Shown here piece by piece: positions 10,454 to 20,427 of a DNA stretch of 64,000 nucleotides; positions within the stretch are counted from its first letter, which is position 1, and every line of letters begins with the position of its first letter. The translations under genes and the position numbers were made by a program. The notes under the pieces are model-generated. The model was not told the origin of the DNA. It searched no databases and worked only from the letters and a program-made list of their open reading frames with translations. Source of the stretch: Vibrio ordalii ATCC 33509 (GTDB lineage: Bacteria > Pseudomonadota > Gammaproteobacteria > Enterobacterales > Vibrionaceae); NCBI GenBank assembly GCA_000257205.1, contig AEZC01000134.1:1-64000 (forward strand), in the 5' to 3' direction.

Positions 10454-11728
10454 TTAATGTTTTTTGGTTTTGCGTGGAAAGACTTTAACCTGCTTAATGC
10501 GGTTTTCTTCTACATCCACAATCTCCATCGCATGGCCAGAAACTTTGACACTTAAATGGCTACTTGGAATATCTTCAAGGTGCTCCAAAAGTAAACCGTT
10601 TAAGGTTCTTGGGCCCGTTGTTGGCAGTTTCCACTTCAGCCCTTTGTTAATGTCACGGATATTTGCGCTGCCATCAATCAAGAAGCTGCCATCACTTTGT
10701 GGGGTAATTTCATCGGCTAAGCTTGGTGCCATCGAGGTGGTGAATTCTCCTACAATCTCTTCGAGAATATCTTCAACAGTGATCAAGCCATTGATATCAC
10801 CGTATTCATCAACGATCAGGCCAATCCGTTCTTTGTTGCGTTGGAATTTAAGTAATTGTACGTTGAGCGGTGTGCCTTCCGGGATGAAGTAGACTTCATC
10901 AGCGGCACGTAAAATCATCTCTTTATTGAACTCTTTTTTTTCCAACATCAAACGAGAAGCATCACGAAGGCGCAATATGCCCACCGCTTCATCAATTTTG
11001 TCTCGGTAAAGCACCACGCGTCCGTGTGGCGAGTGAGTTAACTGACGCACGATAGATTTCCAATCATCATTAATATTGATACCAGTAATTTCGTTACGTG
11101 GGATCATGATGTCGTTCACTGTGACATGTTCAAGGTCGAGAATGGAAAGCAGCATATCTTGGTGGCGACGAGGAATAAGACCACCCGCTTCGTTGACGAC
11201 GGTTCTTAATTCTTCAGAACTCAAGTGAGCGTCACCACCATGCTTGGCCTTAAGGCCCAGTAAGCGGATGAAACCATTGGTGATGAAGTTAATGAACATC
11301 ACCAATGGTGACAATATCTTCATTAAGAAGATCAGTAAGATGCTGCTGGCGTAAGATACGCGTTCAGGGTAAAGCGCGGCCAATGTTTTTGGTGTCACTT
11401 CAGCAAAAACCAGAACGACCAAAGTCAGCGCACCGGTAGCAATGGCCACTCCTAGATCCCCATAAAGGCGCATACCGATTATAGTGGCAATCGCAGAGGC
11501 TAAAATATTGACTAGGTTGTTGCCGATGAGGATCAAACCAATGAGGCGATCTGGACGATCAAGCAGTTTTTCAACACGCTTTGCACCTTTGTGGCCGGTA
11601 TTGGCCAAGTGCTTTAAGCGGTAGCGGTTCAAAGACATCATGCCGGTTTCTGAACCTGAAAAATAAGCCGAAATTACGATGAGACCCGCGAGTAGTGCAA
11701 ACAATATACCCGTTGAAATGTCGTCCAA
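10454..11728 (-). CDS. CNNM/CorB-type transporter-associated protein with CBS pair and CorC domain
   Basis: The 424-residue protein resembles E. coli YfjD/CorB. It has an N-terminal DUF21/CNNM membrane region with about four helices (residues 8-170), then a CBS-domain pair (about 200-330, including HVTVNDIMIPRNEI and DEYGDINGLITVEDILEEIVGEF), then a C-terminal CorC/HlyC domain. Family members mediate Mg2+ export or Na+-coupled Mg2+ exchange, and the CBS pair binds nucleotides. It lies upstream of and on the same strand direction as ypjD, a pairing also seen near ffh in enterobacteria. The transported ion is inferred. Confidence 0.9.
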   Translation of the reverse strand: MDDISTGILFALLAGLIVISAYFSGSETGMMSLNRYRLKHLANTGHKGAKRVEKLLDRPDRLIGLILIGNNLVNILASAIATIIGMRLYGDLGVAIATGALTLVVLVFAEVTPKTLAALYPERVSYASSILLIFLMKILSPLVMFINFITNGFIRLLGLKAKHGGDAHLSSEELRTVVNEAGGLIPRRHQDMLLSILDLEHVTVNDIMIPRNEITGININDDWKSIVRQLTHSPHGRVVLYRDKIDEAVGILRLRDASRLMLEKKEFNKEMILRAADEVYFIPEGTPLNVQLLKFQRNKERIGLIVDEYGDINGLITVEDILEEIVGEFTTSMAPSLADEITPQSDGSFLIDGSANIRDINKGLKWKLPTTGPRTLNGLLLEHLEDIPSSHLSVKVSGHAMEIVDVEENRIKQVKVFPRKTKKH

Positions 11729-11811
11729 AACGTGGTGTTTCCTTATAAATAGTGTGATTAAGTAATGATCTAATTAAATGAATGTGTCAATACGCTATCA
11801 AACGTGTTGAG

Positions 11812-12606
11812 TTAGCTCAAAATGATTTCTTTTACAAAACGGCTACCAAAGTAGGCCAGTGTCAGTAAGGTTGCACCAGCGACAGCAAACCAAGTCACTT
11901 TTCTACCGCGCCAACCTTTTCGGTAATGTCCCCACAACAATACAGAATAGACAACCCAAGCAATGAAAGACAAAATACCTTTATGCGCTTTGCCTTGAGC
12001 AAACATATCACCGACAAAATCAAATCCAGTAATCAAGGTACCAGTAAGCAATACGTTACCTATCAAGATGATTTTAAACAGTTGCCTTTCTACCATCAGT
12101 AGTGGTGGCAAATTGGGGTTGATGGTTAGCATCTTCTTTTTCTTTAGCTTGTAGTCCAGCCAAGCCAATTGCAAAGCGTAGAGTGCGCCAATCGAAAGGG
12201 TTGAATACGAAAATAGTGCTAGAGAAATATGCAACAACAGCGGCGGATTGTTTTCTAAGTGAGTCATAAACATACTGGGAAGAAATGAGGCGGCGCTGAC
12301 GTTGATCGCGGCGAAGCTGTACACAACTGGCAACAGAAACCACAAGCGCGTTTTTAACATCGCAATGCTCATCACCAGTGAGATGATAAAGCTGATCAAT
12401 GATGCCACATTGAGCATGCTGAGGTTTTGCCCATTAGCGTTGAAGATTAAATCACTCAGTAACCACGCATGAAAAGCCAGCGCCAGTGCTGAACTGAACA
12501 ATACTGTCTGCACACGAATCCCAGTTTGATTAACTAAGCCTGGAATAATGGTCGCTATGGATAAAAAATACAAAATAGTGGCGACTATTGCGATTAAGTT
12601 TTCCAT
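11812..12606 (-). CDS. ypjD: YpjD-type inner membrane protein (CcsA/HemX-like)
   Basis: The protein has about eight transmembrane helices and the cytochrome-assembly (CcsA/HemX-like) fold, matching E. coli YpjD, which also sits beside ffh. Its exact function is not established, although the fold suggests a haem-related role. I chose ATG 12606 (MENLIAIVATILYF, 264 residues), which agrees with family length. A longer reading from 12654 adds 16 residues, mostly basic and polar, without support. It is divergent from ffh across a gap of about 300 bases. Confidence 0.88.
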   Translation of the reverse strand: MENLIAIVATILYFLSIATIIPGLVNQTGIRVQTVLFSSALALAFHAWLLSDLIFNANGQNLSMLNVASLISFIISLVMSIAMLKTRLWFLLPVVYSFAAINVSAASFLPSMFMTHLENNPPLLLHISLALFSYSTLSIGALYALQLAWLDYKLKKKKMLTINPNLPPLLMVERQLFKIILIGNVLLTGTLITGFDFVGDMFAQGKAHKGILSFIAWVVYSVLLWGHYRKGWRGRKVTWFAVAGATLLTLAYFGSRFVKEIILS

Positions 12607-12912
12607 ACTTCTTACAAAATGGTGGCTAAATTGGCGAATTATACCTTGCATCACGATAATGAGCTACGTTGGATACCGATTGATTTGATATATCACCATC
12701 TTAGTTCTACTTAAGGTGCAAATAATTGATAGAGCGAAGACTTTTATTTGCTCTATCGCTGAGATAATGCTTTTTTAACGCTCTGGTTTTTGAATCGAAT
12801 GTTGTGTTTTATCGGGTTAAGTCGCTTATCGCGAAGCGTCAATGGGTATGACTATTAGATTGGCTAAGGTATACTGACCCCAATTAATCGCCGAACTAGC
12901 GAAGAGACAACG
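12607..12912. other. Divergent intergenic region between ypjD and ffh
   Basis: About 306 bases separate the two divergent starts. They must contain promoters for both genes. A TATACT hexamer at about 12870-12875 could be the ffh -10 element, but no matching -35 is obvious. I see no small gene or structured RNA. Confidence 0.45.
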
Positions 12913-14295
12913 ATGTTTGAAAATTTAACGGATCGACTATCCAAGACGCTGAAAAATATCAGCGGTAAAGGCCGTCTCACCGAAGAGAATATTAAAGAAA
13001 CCCTACGCGAAGTGCGCATGGCGCTGCTTGAAGCGGACGTGGCACTGCCTGTAGTGCGTGATTTTGTCGCTCGAGTTAAAGAGGGCGCAGTGGGTGTTGA
13101 GGTGTCTAAATCGCTGACACCGGGACAAGAGTTCATCAAGATTGTTCAAGCGCAGCTTGAAGCGGTAATGGGCGAATCTAACGAAGCGCTTAACCTTGCA
13201 GCCCAGCCGCCAGCAGTGATTTTAATGGCGGGTTTACAAGGTGCAGGTAAAACTACCAGTGTTGGTAAGCTTGCTAAGCTGCTTAAAGAACGCGATAAAA
13301 AGAAAGTGCTGGTGGTTTCGGCTGACGTTTATCGTCCAGCGGCGATAAAACAGCTTGAAACGCTAGCTAACGATCTGGACGTTGAATTTTTTCCTTCTTC
13401 AGCCGACCAAAAACCGATTGATATCGCCAATGCGGCCATTGACCATGCGAAGAAGAAATTCTTCGATGTGCTGATTGTCGACACTGCAGGCCGTCTTGCG
13501 ATTGATGAACTGATGATGGCAGAGATCCAAGATCTGCATGCGGCGATTAATCCGATTGAAACATTATTCGTCGTGGATGCCATGACGGGGCAAGATGCCG
13601 CGAACACCGCAAAAGCCTTTGGTGATGCGCTGCCGTTAACGGGGGTTATCTTAACCAAAGTTGATGGTGATGCTCGAGGTGGTGCCGCACTTTCCGTTCG
13701 TCATATCACCGGTAAACCGATTAAATTCTTAGGGGTCGGTGAAAAAACTGACGCGCTCGAGCCTTTCCATCCTGATCGTATTGCATCACGCATATTGGGG
13801 ATGGGCGATGTTCTCTCATTAATTGAAGATCTACAACGTAATGTTGATCACGAGCAAGCAGAACGCCTAGCTAAAAAATTCAAGGAAAAGAAAGGATTTG
13901 ATTTAGAAGATTTCCGCGAACAGCTCGGGCAAATGCAGAATATGGGCGGCATGATGGGCATGCTCGATAAACTGCCTGGCATGGCAAACCTACCTGCCAA
14001 CGTGAAAGATAAGGTCGATGATAAGATGTTCAAGCAGATGGAAGCGATCATCTGTTCGATGACCATGCACGAGCGTCAGCACCCAGACATGATAAAAGGT
14101 TCACGTAAAAAACGTATCGCGACGGGTTCTGGCACCCAAGTACAAGATGTTAACCGCTTACTGAAACAGTTCACCCAAATGCAGAAAATGATGAAAAAAA
14201 TGCAGAAAGGTGGCATGAAAGGCATGATGCGTAATATGCAAGGCATGATGGGCGGAATGGGTGGTATGGGCGGCGGCGGTTTCTTTGGTCGTTAA
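12913..14295 (+). CDS. ffh: Signal recognition particle protein
   Basis: Ffh binds 4.5S RNA to form the signal recognition particle, which delivers nascent inner membrane proteins to FtsY and the Sec translocon. The 460-residue protein has an N-domain four-helix bundle. The GTPase domain shows GLQGAGKTTSVGK (G1, near residue 105), DTAGRL (G3) and TKVDGDARGG (G4). The M domain is methionine-rich and ends in Met/Gly repeats (MGGMGGMGGGGFFGR), the signal-peptide and RNA binding part. Length and motifs are normal. Confidence 0.98.
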   Translation: MFENLTDRLSKTLKNISGKGRLTEENIKETLREVRMALLEADVALPVVRDFVARVKEGAVGVEVSKSLTPGQEFIKIVQAQLEAVMGESNEALNLAAQPPAVILMAGLQGAGKTTSVGKLAKLLKERDKKKVLVVSADVYRPAAIKQLETLANDLDVEFFPSSADQKPIDIANAAIDHAKKKFFDVLIVDTAGRLAIDELMMAEIQDLHAAINPIETLFVVDAMTGQDAANTAKAFGDALPLTGVILTKVDGDARGGAALSVRHITGKPIKFLGVGEKTDALEPFHPDRIASRILGMGDVLSLIEDLQRNVDHEQAERLAKKFKEKKGFDLEDFREQLGQMQNMGGMMGMLDKLPGMANLPANVKDKVDDKMFKQMEAIICSMTMHERQHPDMIKGSRKKRIATGSGTQVQDVNRLLKQFTQMQKMMKKMQKGGMKGMMRNMQGMMGGMGGMGGGGFFGR

Positions 14296-14393
14296 CCTAA
14301 CTCATTGCGATGCTTAAAATTTACTAAAGCGTGATGTCCATCACTGCAAAAGCATAATGCTTCTGCTGGTGAAAAAATAGCTAAACCCCTTGC

Positions 14394-14434
14394 AAAGCCT
14401 CGGAATAAGAGTAAAATTCCGAGGCTTTATTTTG
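14394..14434 (+). terminator. Intrinsic terminator after ffh
   Basis: A perfect 13-base stem (AAAGCCTCGGAAT and ATTCCGAGGCTTT) with an AAGAGTAAA loop is followed by ATTTT. It separates ffh from the rpsP operon. Confidence 0.88.
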
Positions 14435-14509
14435 GCACGAGACCCCAGGCTGTTTTTCGTAAATGGTTTTTGGGGTTAATTTTATTATTGAGAAAGCAAA
14501 GAGGACGAC

Positions 14510-14758
14510 ATGGTAACCATTCGTTTGGCACGTCACGGCGCTAAAAAGCGTCCATTTTATCAAATCGTAGTTGCGGATAGCCGTAACGCAGTAACTGGCC
14601 GTTTCATCGAGAAAGTAGGTTTCTTTAATCCTACGGCTACTGGCCAAGAAGAAGGCCTACGTGTTGATCTAGATCGCGTTAACCATTGGGTTGGTCAAGG
14701 CGCATCTCTATCTGATCGCGTAGCTAAGCTAGTAAAAGACGCTCAAAAAGCGGCTTAA
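14510..14758 (+). CDS. rpsP: 30S ribosomal protein S16
   Basis: The 82-residue product is the small-subunit protein S16, needed for 30S assembly. It begins [25 protein letters not shown], the hallmark of bS16. The start is preceded by AGAGGACGAC. It is first in the conserved rpsP-rimM-trmD-rplS operon, with rimM 29 bases downstream. Confidence 0.98.
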   Translation: MVTIRLARHGAKKRPFYQIVVADSRNAVTGRFIEKVGFFNPTATGQEEGLRVDLDRVNHWVGQGASLSDRVAKLVKDAQKAA

Positions 14759-14787
14759 TTCTTACTTTTATAGAAGAACATTAGCTT

Positions 14788-15342
14788 ATGTCGATGAAAG
14801 GTAAAGAAACAATGAGCAAAGAAAACGAAAAGATTGTTATGGGCAAGTTTGGTGCTACCTATGGCATTCGTGGCTGGCTCAAAGTTTTTTCCTACACAGA
14901 CGAAGCTGAAAGTATTTTTGATTACAGCCCTTGGTTTATTAACCAAAAAGGCCAGTGGATCGAGTACAAAGTAGAGAGTTGGAAGCGCCATGGTAAGAGT
15001 ATGGTGGTAAAACTTGAAGGTTTAGATGTTCGAGAAGACGCACATCTACTCACCAACTTTGAAATTGCTATTGATCCCGCATCATTACCAGAATTGTCAG
15101 CAGATGAATTCTACTGGCGTGAATTGTTCGGTATGCAAGTTATTACCACTAAGGGGTATAACCTTGGTGAGGTCACTGACCTATTAGAAACTGGCTCCAA
15201 CGATGTTCTGGTTGTGAAAGCGAATTTGAAAGATGCTTTTGGCCAAAAGGAACGGTTGGTACCGTACCTTGAAGAGCAAGTGATCAAGAATGTTGATCGC
15301 GAAGCTCGACGGATCGAAGTTGACTGGGATCCGGCATTCTAA
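14788..15342 (+). CDS. rimM: Ribosome maturation factor RimM
   Basis: RimM binds ribosomal protein S19 and helps mature the 3' domain of 16S rRNA. The 184-residue protein has the N-terminal RimM beta-barrel ([20 protein letters not shown], from about residue 18) and a C-terminal PRC barrel ([11 protein letters not shown] through [10 protein letters not shown]). Two starts are possible. ATG 14788 gives the reading also annotated in V. cholerae, from memory, while ATG 14812 (MSKENEK) has AAAGAAAC upstream and would remove eight residues. Confidence 0.96.
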   Translation: MSMKGKETMSKENEKIVMGKFGATYGIRGWLKVFSYTDEAESIFDYSPWFINQKGQWIEYKVESWKRHGKSMVVKLEGLDVREDAHLLTNFEIAIDPASLPELSADEFYWRELFGMQVITTKGYNLGEVTDLLETGSNDVLVVKANLKDAFGQKERLVPYLEEQVIKNVDREARRIEVDWDPAF

Positions 15343-15369
15343 CTCTAAAATTTCAGAGCGAGAGAACAC

Positions 15370-16116
15370 ATGTGGGTTGGCGTTATAAGCCTATTTCCTG
15401 AAATGTTCCGTTCTGTTACTGATTTTGGAGTAACAGGTCAAGCGGTTAAAAAAGGTTTGCTGTCTATTGAAGCTTGGAATCCTCGAGATTTCACTCATGA
15501 CAAACATCGCACCGTCGATGACAGACCTTACGGTGGTGGTCCTGGAATGCTCATGATGGTTCAGCCTTTGCGCGATGCCATTCATGCAGCAAAACAAGCC
15601 GCACCGGGAAAGACGAAAGTCATTTACCTTTCTCCTCAAGGTCGAAAACTCGACCAAAAAGGAGTCGAAGAGCTGGCGACGAATGAGAACCTAGTTCTTA
15701 TTTGCGGACGCTATGAAGGGGTAGATGAGCGTATCATCCAATCAGAAGTTGACGAAGAATGGTCGATTGGTGATTTTGTGATGACAGGCGGCGAACTGCC
15801 AGCCATGACGTTGATTGATTCTGTCTCTCGGTTTGTTCCGGGAGTATTAGGAGATTTCGCATCAGCAGAAGAAGATTCTTTTGCCAATGGTTTGCTAGAT
15901 TGCCCGCACTATACGCGTCCTGAAGTGTTAGATGGAAAAGAAGTACCTGCGGTACTGAAATCCGGTAATCACGAGGATATTCGTCGCTGGCGGCTGAAAC
16001 AGTCGTTGGGCCGAACTTGGCATAGAAGGCCAGAGCTCCTGGAAAACCTAGCTCTGACTGACGAACAGGAACTATTACTGGTTGAGTTCATTAAAGAAAC
16101 TCAAATACATCAGTAA
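15370..16116 (+). CDS. trmD: tRNA (guanine-N1)-methyltransferase
   Basis: TrmD methylates G37 next to the anticodon of tRNAs reading CNN codons, using S-adenosylmethionine, and so prevents +1 frameshifting. The 248-residue protein shows the SPOUT trefoil-knot motifs [13 protein letters not shown] and [16 protein letters not shown], and starts [12 protein letters not shown]. It lies in the rpsP operon, 27 bases after rimM and 41 bases before rplS. Confidence 0.98.
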   Translation: MWVGVISLFPEMFRSVTDFGVTGQAVKKGLLSIEAWNPRDFTHDKHRTVDDRPYGGGPGMLMMVQPLRDAIHAAKQAAPGKTKVIYLSPQGRKLDQKGVEELATNENLVLICGRYEGVDERIIQSEVDEEWSIGDFVMTGGELPAMTLIDSVSRFVPGVLGDFASAEEDSFANGLLDCPHYTRPEVLDGKEVPAVLKSGNHEDIRRWRLKQSLGRTWHRRPELLENLALTDEQELLLVEFIKETQIHQ

Positions 16117-16157
16117 CCTATTTAATTTAGTATCAGTTTATTCTAGGAATTTTTAAA

Positions 16158-16511
16158 ATGAGTAACATCATCAAGGCTCTTGAAGAAGAGCAAATGAAAC
16201 AAGGCCTACCTAAATTCGCACCAGGTGACACTGTTGTTGTTCAAGTTAAGGTAAAAGAAGGTGATCGTGAGCGTCTACAGGCTTTTGAAGGCGTTGTAAT
16301 CGCAATCCGTAACCGTGGCCTACACTCTGCATTCACTGTTCGTAAGATCTCTAACGGTGAAGGTGTTGAGCGTACGTTCCAAACTCACTCTCCAGTGGTT
16401 GATAGCATTGAAGTTAAACGCCGCGGTGCAGTACGTCGTGCCAAACTGTACTACCTACGTGAGCGTTCTGGTAAGTCAGCTCGTATCAAAGAGAAACTTG
16501 CTAAGAAGTAA
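16158..16511 (+). CDS. rplS: 50S ribosomal protein L19
   Basis: The 117-residue product is ribosomal protein bL19, located at the interface of the two subunits. [26 protein letters not shown] and [10 protein letters not shown] are characteristic. It is the last gene of the rpsP-rimM-trmD-rplS operon and is followed by a strong terminator. Confidence 0.98.
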   Translation: MSNIIKALEEEQMKQGLPKFAPGDTVVVQVKVKEGDRERLQAFEGVVIAIRNRGLHSAFTVRKISNGEGVERTFQTHSPVVDSIEVKRRGAVRRAKLYYLRERSGKSARIKEKLAKK

Positions 16512-16540
16512 TGCTATAAACTAGCGTTCTCATAGTAATA

Positions 16541-16573
16541 AACAGGGGTCGAGTAATCGACCCCTGTTTTTAT
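16541..16573. terminator. Bidirectional terminator between rplS and yacG
   Basis: A perfect 12-base stem AACAGGGGTCGA/TCGACCCCTGTT with GTAA loop is followed by TTTTTATAT. It ends the ribosomal protein operon, and it can also stop the convergent yacG cluster. Confidence 0.92.
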
Positions 16574-16580
16574 ATGTGCG

Positions 16581-16778
16581 CTAATATTGATCTTCTGACC
16601 AACCATCACTGTCTGACATATCCGGTGCACCGGGAATACTTTTTTCCTCATCGGCCCACTCGCCAAAATCGATCATCTGACACTGTTTGGAACAAAAAGG
16701 ACGATAAGGGCTCTGTTCTCCCCATTCGACATCGGCTTTGCACTGCGGGCATTTTACAATGGTAATTTTCTTTGACAT
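16581..16778 (-). CDS. yacG: DNA gyrase inhibitor YacG (zinc-binding)
   Basis: The 65-residue protein carries four cysteines in two CxxC-type pairs (KCPQCK and FCSKQC), which bind zinc. E. coli YacG inhibits DNA gyrase by binding GyrB. I chose ATG 16778 ([11 protein letters not shown]), which gives the family's usual length. The C-terminal tail is acidic. It is last in the coaE-zapD-yacG group, in the same order as E. coli. Confidence 0.93.
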   Translation of the reverse strand: MSKKITIVKCPQCKADVEWGEQSPYRPFCSKQCQMIDFGEWADEEKSIPGAPDMSDSDGWSEDQY

Positions 16779-16867
16779 AACGGACTTCAAGTAACGATGG
16801 ATAGGCGTAAGTGTATTACCTAACGCAATGGAAAGTAAGAGTCAGTCGGGAATTGAAGCGGAATTGA

Positions 16868-17608
16868 TTAACAGCAGACGGCGAGATCAAACTCGATATC
16901 GCACCCTGTTGCTTGGCCTGATTGGAATTCGATAAACTTAATCGCGAAGCGATTTTTATGGCCAGAGATCATGGGATATACCCCATACTCAAGTGGGATC
17001 GACAAGCGCAAGATATTAGCGTCTTCTGCATCGCTTTGATAAAAACCTAATCGTGCTAGGCGTGCTTTAAAATGGCCCGTTTCGCGGGTTAATTTCAGCC
17101 AAAGTTGCAACGCATCTGATAACGGTCGCAGCGTTTCCATCCATTGGTGCGCATCTTGGGTCTTCTTTTCTATCGGAATGTGTAGCCAGTAGTGCAGGGC
17201 TGGTAGGTCGAAACAGCACGACCCGCCCGGTAAATTAAAACGTTGGCGAATCGTGCTTAAGAAACGATCTTCTTTGAGTGATTGACCAAAGCGTTCAGCG
17301 CTCATTAAATTACGATGGACCTCGTCGATCTCTTCAAGGAGCGATAGCAACATTTCTTGATCAACACCATCCACATTGAGCCAGCTACGGTAGTTCAAAC
17401 GCTGTTTTTCAATATCTTTAGCCAACTCGCTTTTGAGTTGGATCTGTTCGAAGATTTCGAGTAAATCAAACAATGAACGAAAGAAGAGTTGGTGTTGAAT
17501 ACCGTCACGAAACTGAGCGGAATGCATCAACTGGTTAAGCAGCGCTTCGACTCTTAAATAGATACGAGTTTTTTCGTTCAGTGGGTGTTCAAACTTATGC
17601 GTGGTCAT
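16868..17608 (-). CDS. zapD: Cell division protein ZapD
   Basis: ZapD (YacF) cross-links FtsZ filaments and stabilises the Z ring. The 246-residue protein aligns over its length with the family, including [19 protein letters not shown] at the start and [16 protein letters not shown] in the middle. It is mainly alpha-helical in its N-terminal half. It lies between coaE and yacG on the same strand. Confidence 0.95.
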   Translation of the reverse strand: MTTHKFEHPLNEKTRIYLRVEALLNQLMHSAQFRDGIQHQLFFRSLFDLLEIFEQIQLKSELAKDIEKQRLNYRSWLNVDGVDQEMLLSLLEEIDEVHRNLMSAERFGQSLKEDRFLSTIRQRFNLPGGSCCFDLPALHYWLHIPIEKKTQDAHQWMETLRPLSDALQLWLKLTRETGHFKARLARLGFYQSDAEDANILRLSIPLEYGVYPMISGHKNRFAIKFIEFQSGQATGCDIEFDLAVCC

Positions 17609-17640
17609 CTAGCTAGCCTTAGGTCCGGTCTGGGTTATTC

Positions 17641-18249
17641 TTACAGACTTAGGCTGCATATGGCTAGATACTTTTTGTGTAATTCTGTGATTTGAGGCAA
17701 AAGTTTTTGGTTTTCTGCGCTATTTTTAATCACATCGTCAGCGTATTGCAATCTTTGTTCACGGCTCGCTTGAGCGGCTAAGATCGAACCGACTTGTTGC
17801 TCTGATACCTTGTCTCTTGCCATAGTGCGAGCGATTTGGGTTTTTAGATCAACATCAACCACTAAGATGCGATCGACTAAGCTTTGTAGGTTATTTTCTA
17901 TCAATAATGGCACAACCAATAAAGCATAAGGCGAGGTAGTTTTTGCTAAATCAGCGATCATTTTTGCACGGATAATTGGGTGAAGAAGCTGATTAAGCCA
18001 AGCCTTTTCTTGTTCATCAGCAAAGATCTTTTCTCTTAACGCGGTGCGATCCAATTGCCCGTCGGTCTTTAATATGGCAAGACCAAAGTGCGCGCAAATC
18101 GCCGTTAATCCTTCACTACCTGGTTCGACGACTTCTCGAGCGATGATGTCAGCATCCACGACATCAATCGAGAAATGCTGCTGAAATAAATGAGCAACAG
18201 TGCTTTTTCCGCTGGCAATCCCGCCGGTTAAACCCACCACTAACCCCAT
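17641..18249 (-). CDS. coaE: Dephospho-CoA kinase
   Basis: CoaE phosphorylates the 3' hydroxyl of dephospho-CoA, the last step of coenzyme A synthesis. The Walker A loop [12 protein letters not shown] lies at the N-terminus, and the family's [13 protein letters not shown] and [10 protein letters not shown] segments follow. I chose ATG 18249 ([10 protein letters not shown]), giving 202 residues. This start overlaps the end of pilD by 10 bases, which points to translational coupling. A start at 18282 would add 11 residues before the P-loop and is unlikely. Confidence 0.95.
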   Translation of the reverse strand: MGLVVGLTGGIASGKSTVAHLFQQHFSIDVVDADIIAREVVEPGSEGLTAICAHFGLAILKTDGQLDRTALREKIFADEQEKAWLNQLLHPIIRAKMIADLAKTTSPYALLVVPLLIENNLQSLVDRILVVDVDLKTQIARTMARDKVSEQQVGSILAAQASREQRLQYADDVIKNSAENQKLLPQITELHKKYLAICSLSL

Positions 18250-19121
18250 GACGATAACCCTATAATTGAACCTAAATACCAACTCATAATATCGTTACCC
18301 CACAACAAGGTTAGCCAGCCAGCAATGGCGAGATAGGGGCCAAAAGGAAAGGCTTTGTCGATCCCTTTTTTTTGCAAGCGCAATTGAATTAGGCCAAAGA
18401 CAATGCCAACCACAGATGACATGAGAATGATGATGGGCAGATATTGCCAGCCCAACCAAGCGCCGAGAGCAGCCAGCAGTTTGAAATCGCCATAGCCCAT
18501 TCCTTCTTTACCCGTGACGAGTTTAAACAGCCAATAGACCGACCATAAGCTCAGATAGCCAGCAATGGCGCCGATCACCGCATCTTGCAAACTGACTGGG
18601 CTAATGTGCATCAGTGATAAGCTGAGGCCCGCCCACAGTAGTGGCAGTGTCAGCTTGTCGGGTAACAACATGGTATCGAAATCGATAAACGTCGCCGCGA
18701 TGAGCACAAAAGTGAAAAACAATAGCGCTAGTGAAAAATAACTAAAACCGAAGTGGCTAGCCACGACAAAGCTCATACTGGCGGTGAGCAGTTCAATCAA
18801 AGGATAGCGTGCACTGATCGTGCCTTGGCAACGGGAACATTTCCCTTTTAAAAAGAGCCAACTGAGTAGCGGAATATTGTCAATAATACGGATTGGCGTA
18901 TCACAGTGTGGGCAGCTAGAACGGGGGACACTGAGCGTGAGTTGCCCTTCCGGTGGCGCAATGTGATATTCGGGAAAGCAGTCAGCGCACTCTTGTCGCC
19001 ATTCTCTCTCCATGATTTTGGGTAGACGATAAATGACCACATTGAGAAAACTCCCCACGATTAAGCCAAACAACGCTGCAAACAGTGGAAAGAGCCAAGG
19101 GTAATAAATAAAAACTTCCAT
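18240..19121 (-). CDS. pilD: Type IV prepilin peptidase / N-methyltransferase
   Basis: PilD is the inner membrane aspartic protease that removes the leader of type IV prepilins and type II secretion pseudopilins and methylates the new N-terminus. The 293-residue protein has paired cysteines (C70xxC73 and C95xxC98) in the cytoplasmic methylase domain. The catalytic aspartates lie in [11 protein letters not shown] (about 147-149) and in the GxGD motif GMGYGDFK. It probably serves both the adjacent pilABC pilus and the type II secretion system. Confidence 0.97.
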   Translation of the reverse strand: MEVFIYYPWLFPLFAALFGLIVGSFLNVVIYRLPKIMEREWRQECADCFPEYHIAPPEGQLTLSVPRSSCPHCDTPIRIIDNIPLLSWLFLKGKCSRCQGTISARYPLIELLTASMSFVVASHFGFSYFSLALLFFTFVLIAATFIDFDTMLLPDKLTLPLLWAGLSLSLMHISPVSLQDAVIGAIAGYLSLWSVYWLFKLVTGKEGMGYGDFKLLAALGAWLGWQYLPIIILMSSVVGIVFGLIQLRLQKKGIDKAFPFGPYLAIAGWLTLLWGNDIMSWYLGSIIGLSSWG

Positions 19122-19158
19122 GCACAGACTCGATAAGTAAAAGATTAGCGTGCTAATA

Positions 19159-20385
19159 CTATCCTAATACACTCATTAAGTTAAAGATGGGCAAGTACAT
19201 TGCCACCACCAAACCACCGACCACCGTACCCAAAAAGACAATGATCAATGGTTCGAGAATTTTGCCTAAGTTATCGACGGTATTATCGACTTCAAATTCG
19301 TAAATGGTGGCGACTTTATTGAGCATGTCATCCAATCGGCCTGATTCTTCACCAATCATCACCATTTGCAGCACCATTTCAGGAAAGGCTTCTGTATTAC
19401 GCATCGCAATATACATTGGCATACCGGTTGCCGTATCACGATAGACCTCATTAATCGCCGTCTCAAAATGGACATTGCCAGCGGTTTTGGCGGTGGTTTT
19501 TAAGCTGGCTAAAATCGGAATGCCTGCACTAAAACTGGTGGCGAGTGTGCGACTGAATTTGGCAATAGAGGCTTTGCCTATCACCCCGCCAAGAATGGGA
19601 AACTTTAATCCTAATCGGCTGGTTTTTAAGCGTATTAAAAAAGATTTTTGCCGTACTGCTTTCACGGCAATTGTGGAGAGGATTATGGTAATGAGTACCC
19701 ACAAACTGTAACTTTGCACCCAATGAGAGAGTTTCAATACTTGCAGTGTAAACCAAGGTAATTCGGCGCCGAATCCTTTGAACATGCTTTCAAACTCAGG
19801 GATCACCATAGTAAGCATTAAGTAAGAAACACCTAACGCGACCAACACCACCATGGTTGGGTAGATGAGCGCTTTAATGACTTTAGCGCGCAGTTGTTCA
19901 CTTTTTTCTCGATAAGTCGCTAGCCGCTCAAACACTTCAGCCAAGTTACCTGACTGTTCGCCTGTGTGAATGAGATCAACATACAAGGTATCGAAATGAG
20001 TGCTGGCAGTACGCATCGCTTTGGAAATTGGCGTTCCGGCTTCAACCCCTTTGGTGACTTGCGACAAAATGGATTTCATTTCGGCTTTACGATGGTTATC
20101 TCCGACCAGTTTTAAGGCTTTCACGATCGGCACGCCCGTGGTCAGCATGGTCGCTAATTGGCGTGTCAGAATGGTGATGTCTCTGGCCTTGACGCGATGA
20201 GTCAAGCGGGTGATAAAAGAGACGCCCCCTTTTTTGATTTTTTTGATCTGAATGTGCTGCTCTTTAAGTTTGTCACGCACTTCCAGTTCGGTTAAAGCGA
20301 GAGTTTGGCCAGATACTTTTTTGCCCGAACTATTGATGCCTTTCCAACGATAATTTTTGAGTTCTGATTTGATTTTTGTGTTCAT
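19159..20385 (-). CDS. pilC: Type IV pilus assembly inner membrane protein PilC
   Basis: PilC is the polytopic GspF-family platform that couples the PilB motor to pilin insertion. The 408-residue protein has two repeated GspF domains (about residues 70-195 and 275-395), each with a hydrophobic segment after a cytoplasmic helical bundle. [18 protein letters not shown] and [16 protein letters not shown] are the matching repeats. It sits between pilB and pilD in the pilABCD cluster. Confidence 0.97.
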   Translation of the reverse strand: MNTKIKSELKNYRWKGINSSGKKVSGQTLALTELEVRDKLKEQHIQIKKIKKGGVSFITRLTHRVKARDITILTRQLATMLTTGVPIVKALKLVGDNHRKAEMKSILSQVTKGVEAGTPISKAMRTASTHFDTLYVDLIHTGEQSGNLAEVFERLATYREKSEQLRAKVIKALIYPTMVVLVALGVSYLMLTMVIPEFESMFKGFGAELPWFTLQVLKLSHWVQSYSLWVLITIILSTIAVKAVRQKSFLIRLKTSRLGLKFPILGGVIGKASIAKFSRTLATSFSAGIPILASLKTTAKTAGNVHFETAINEVYRDTATGMPMYIAMRNTEAFPEMVLQMVMIGEESGRLDDMLNKVATIYEFEVDNTVDNLGKILEPLIIVFLGTVVGGLVVAMYLPIFNLMSVLG

Positions 20386-20427
20386 ACAATAGAGTCACTC
20401 AATGGCTAGCTAAGAGGGATCAAAGCG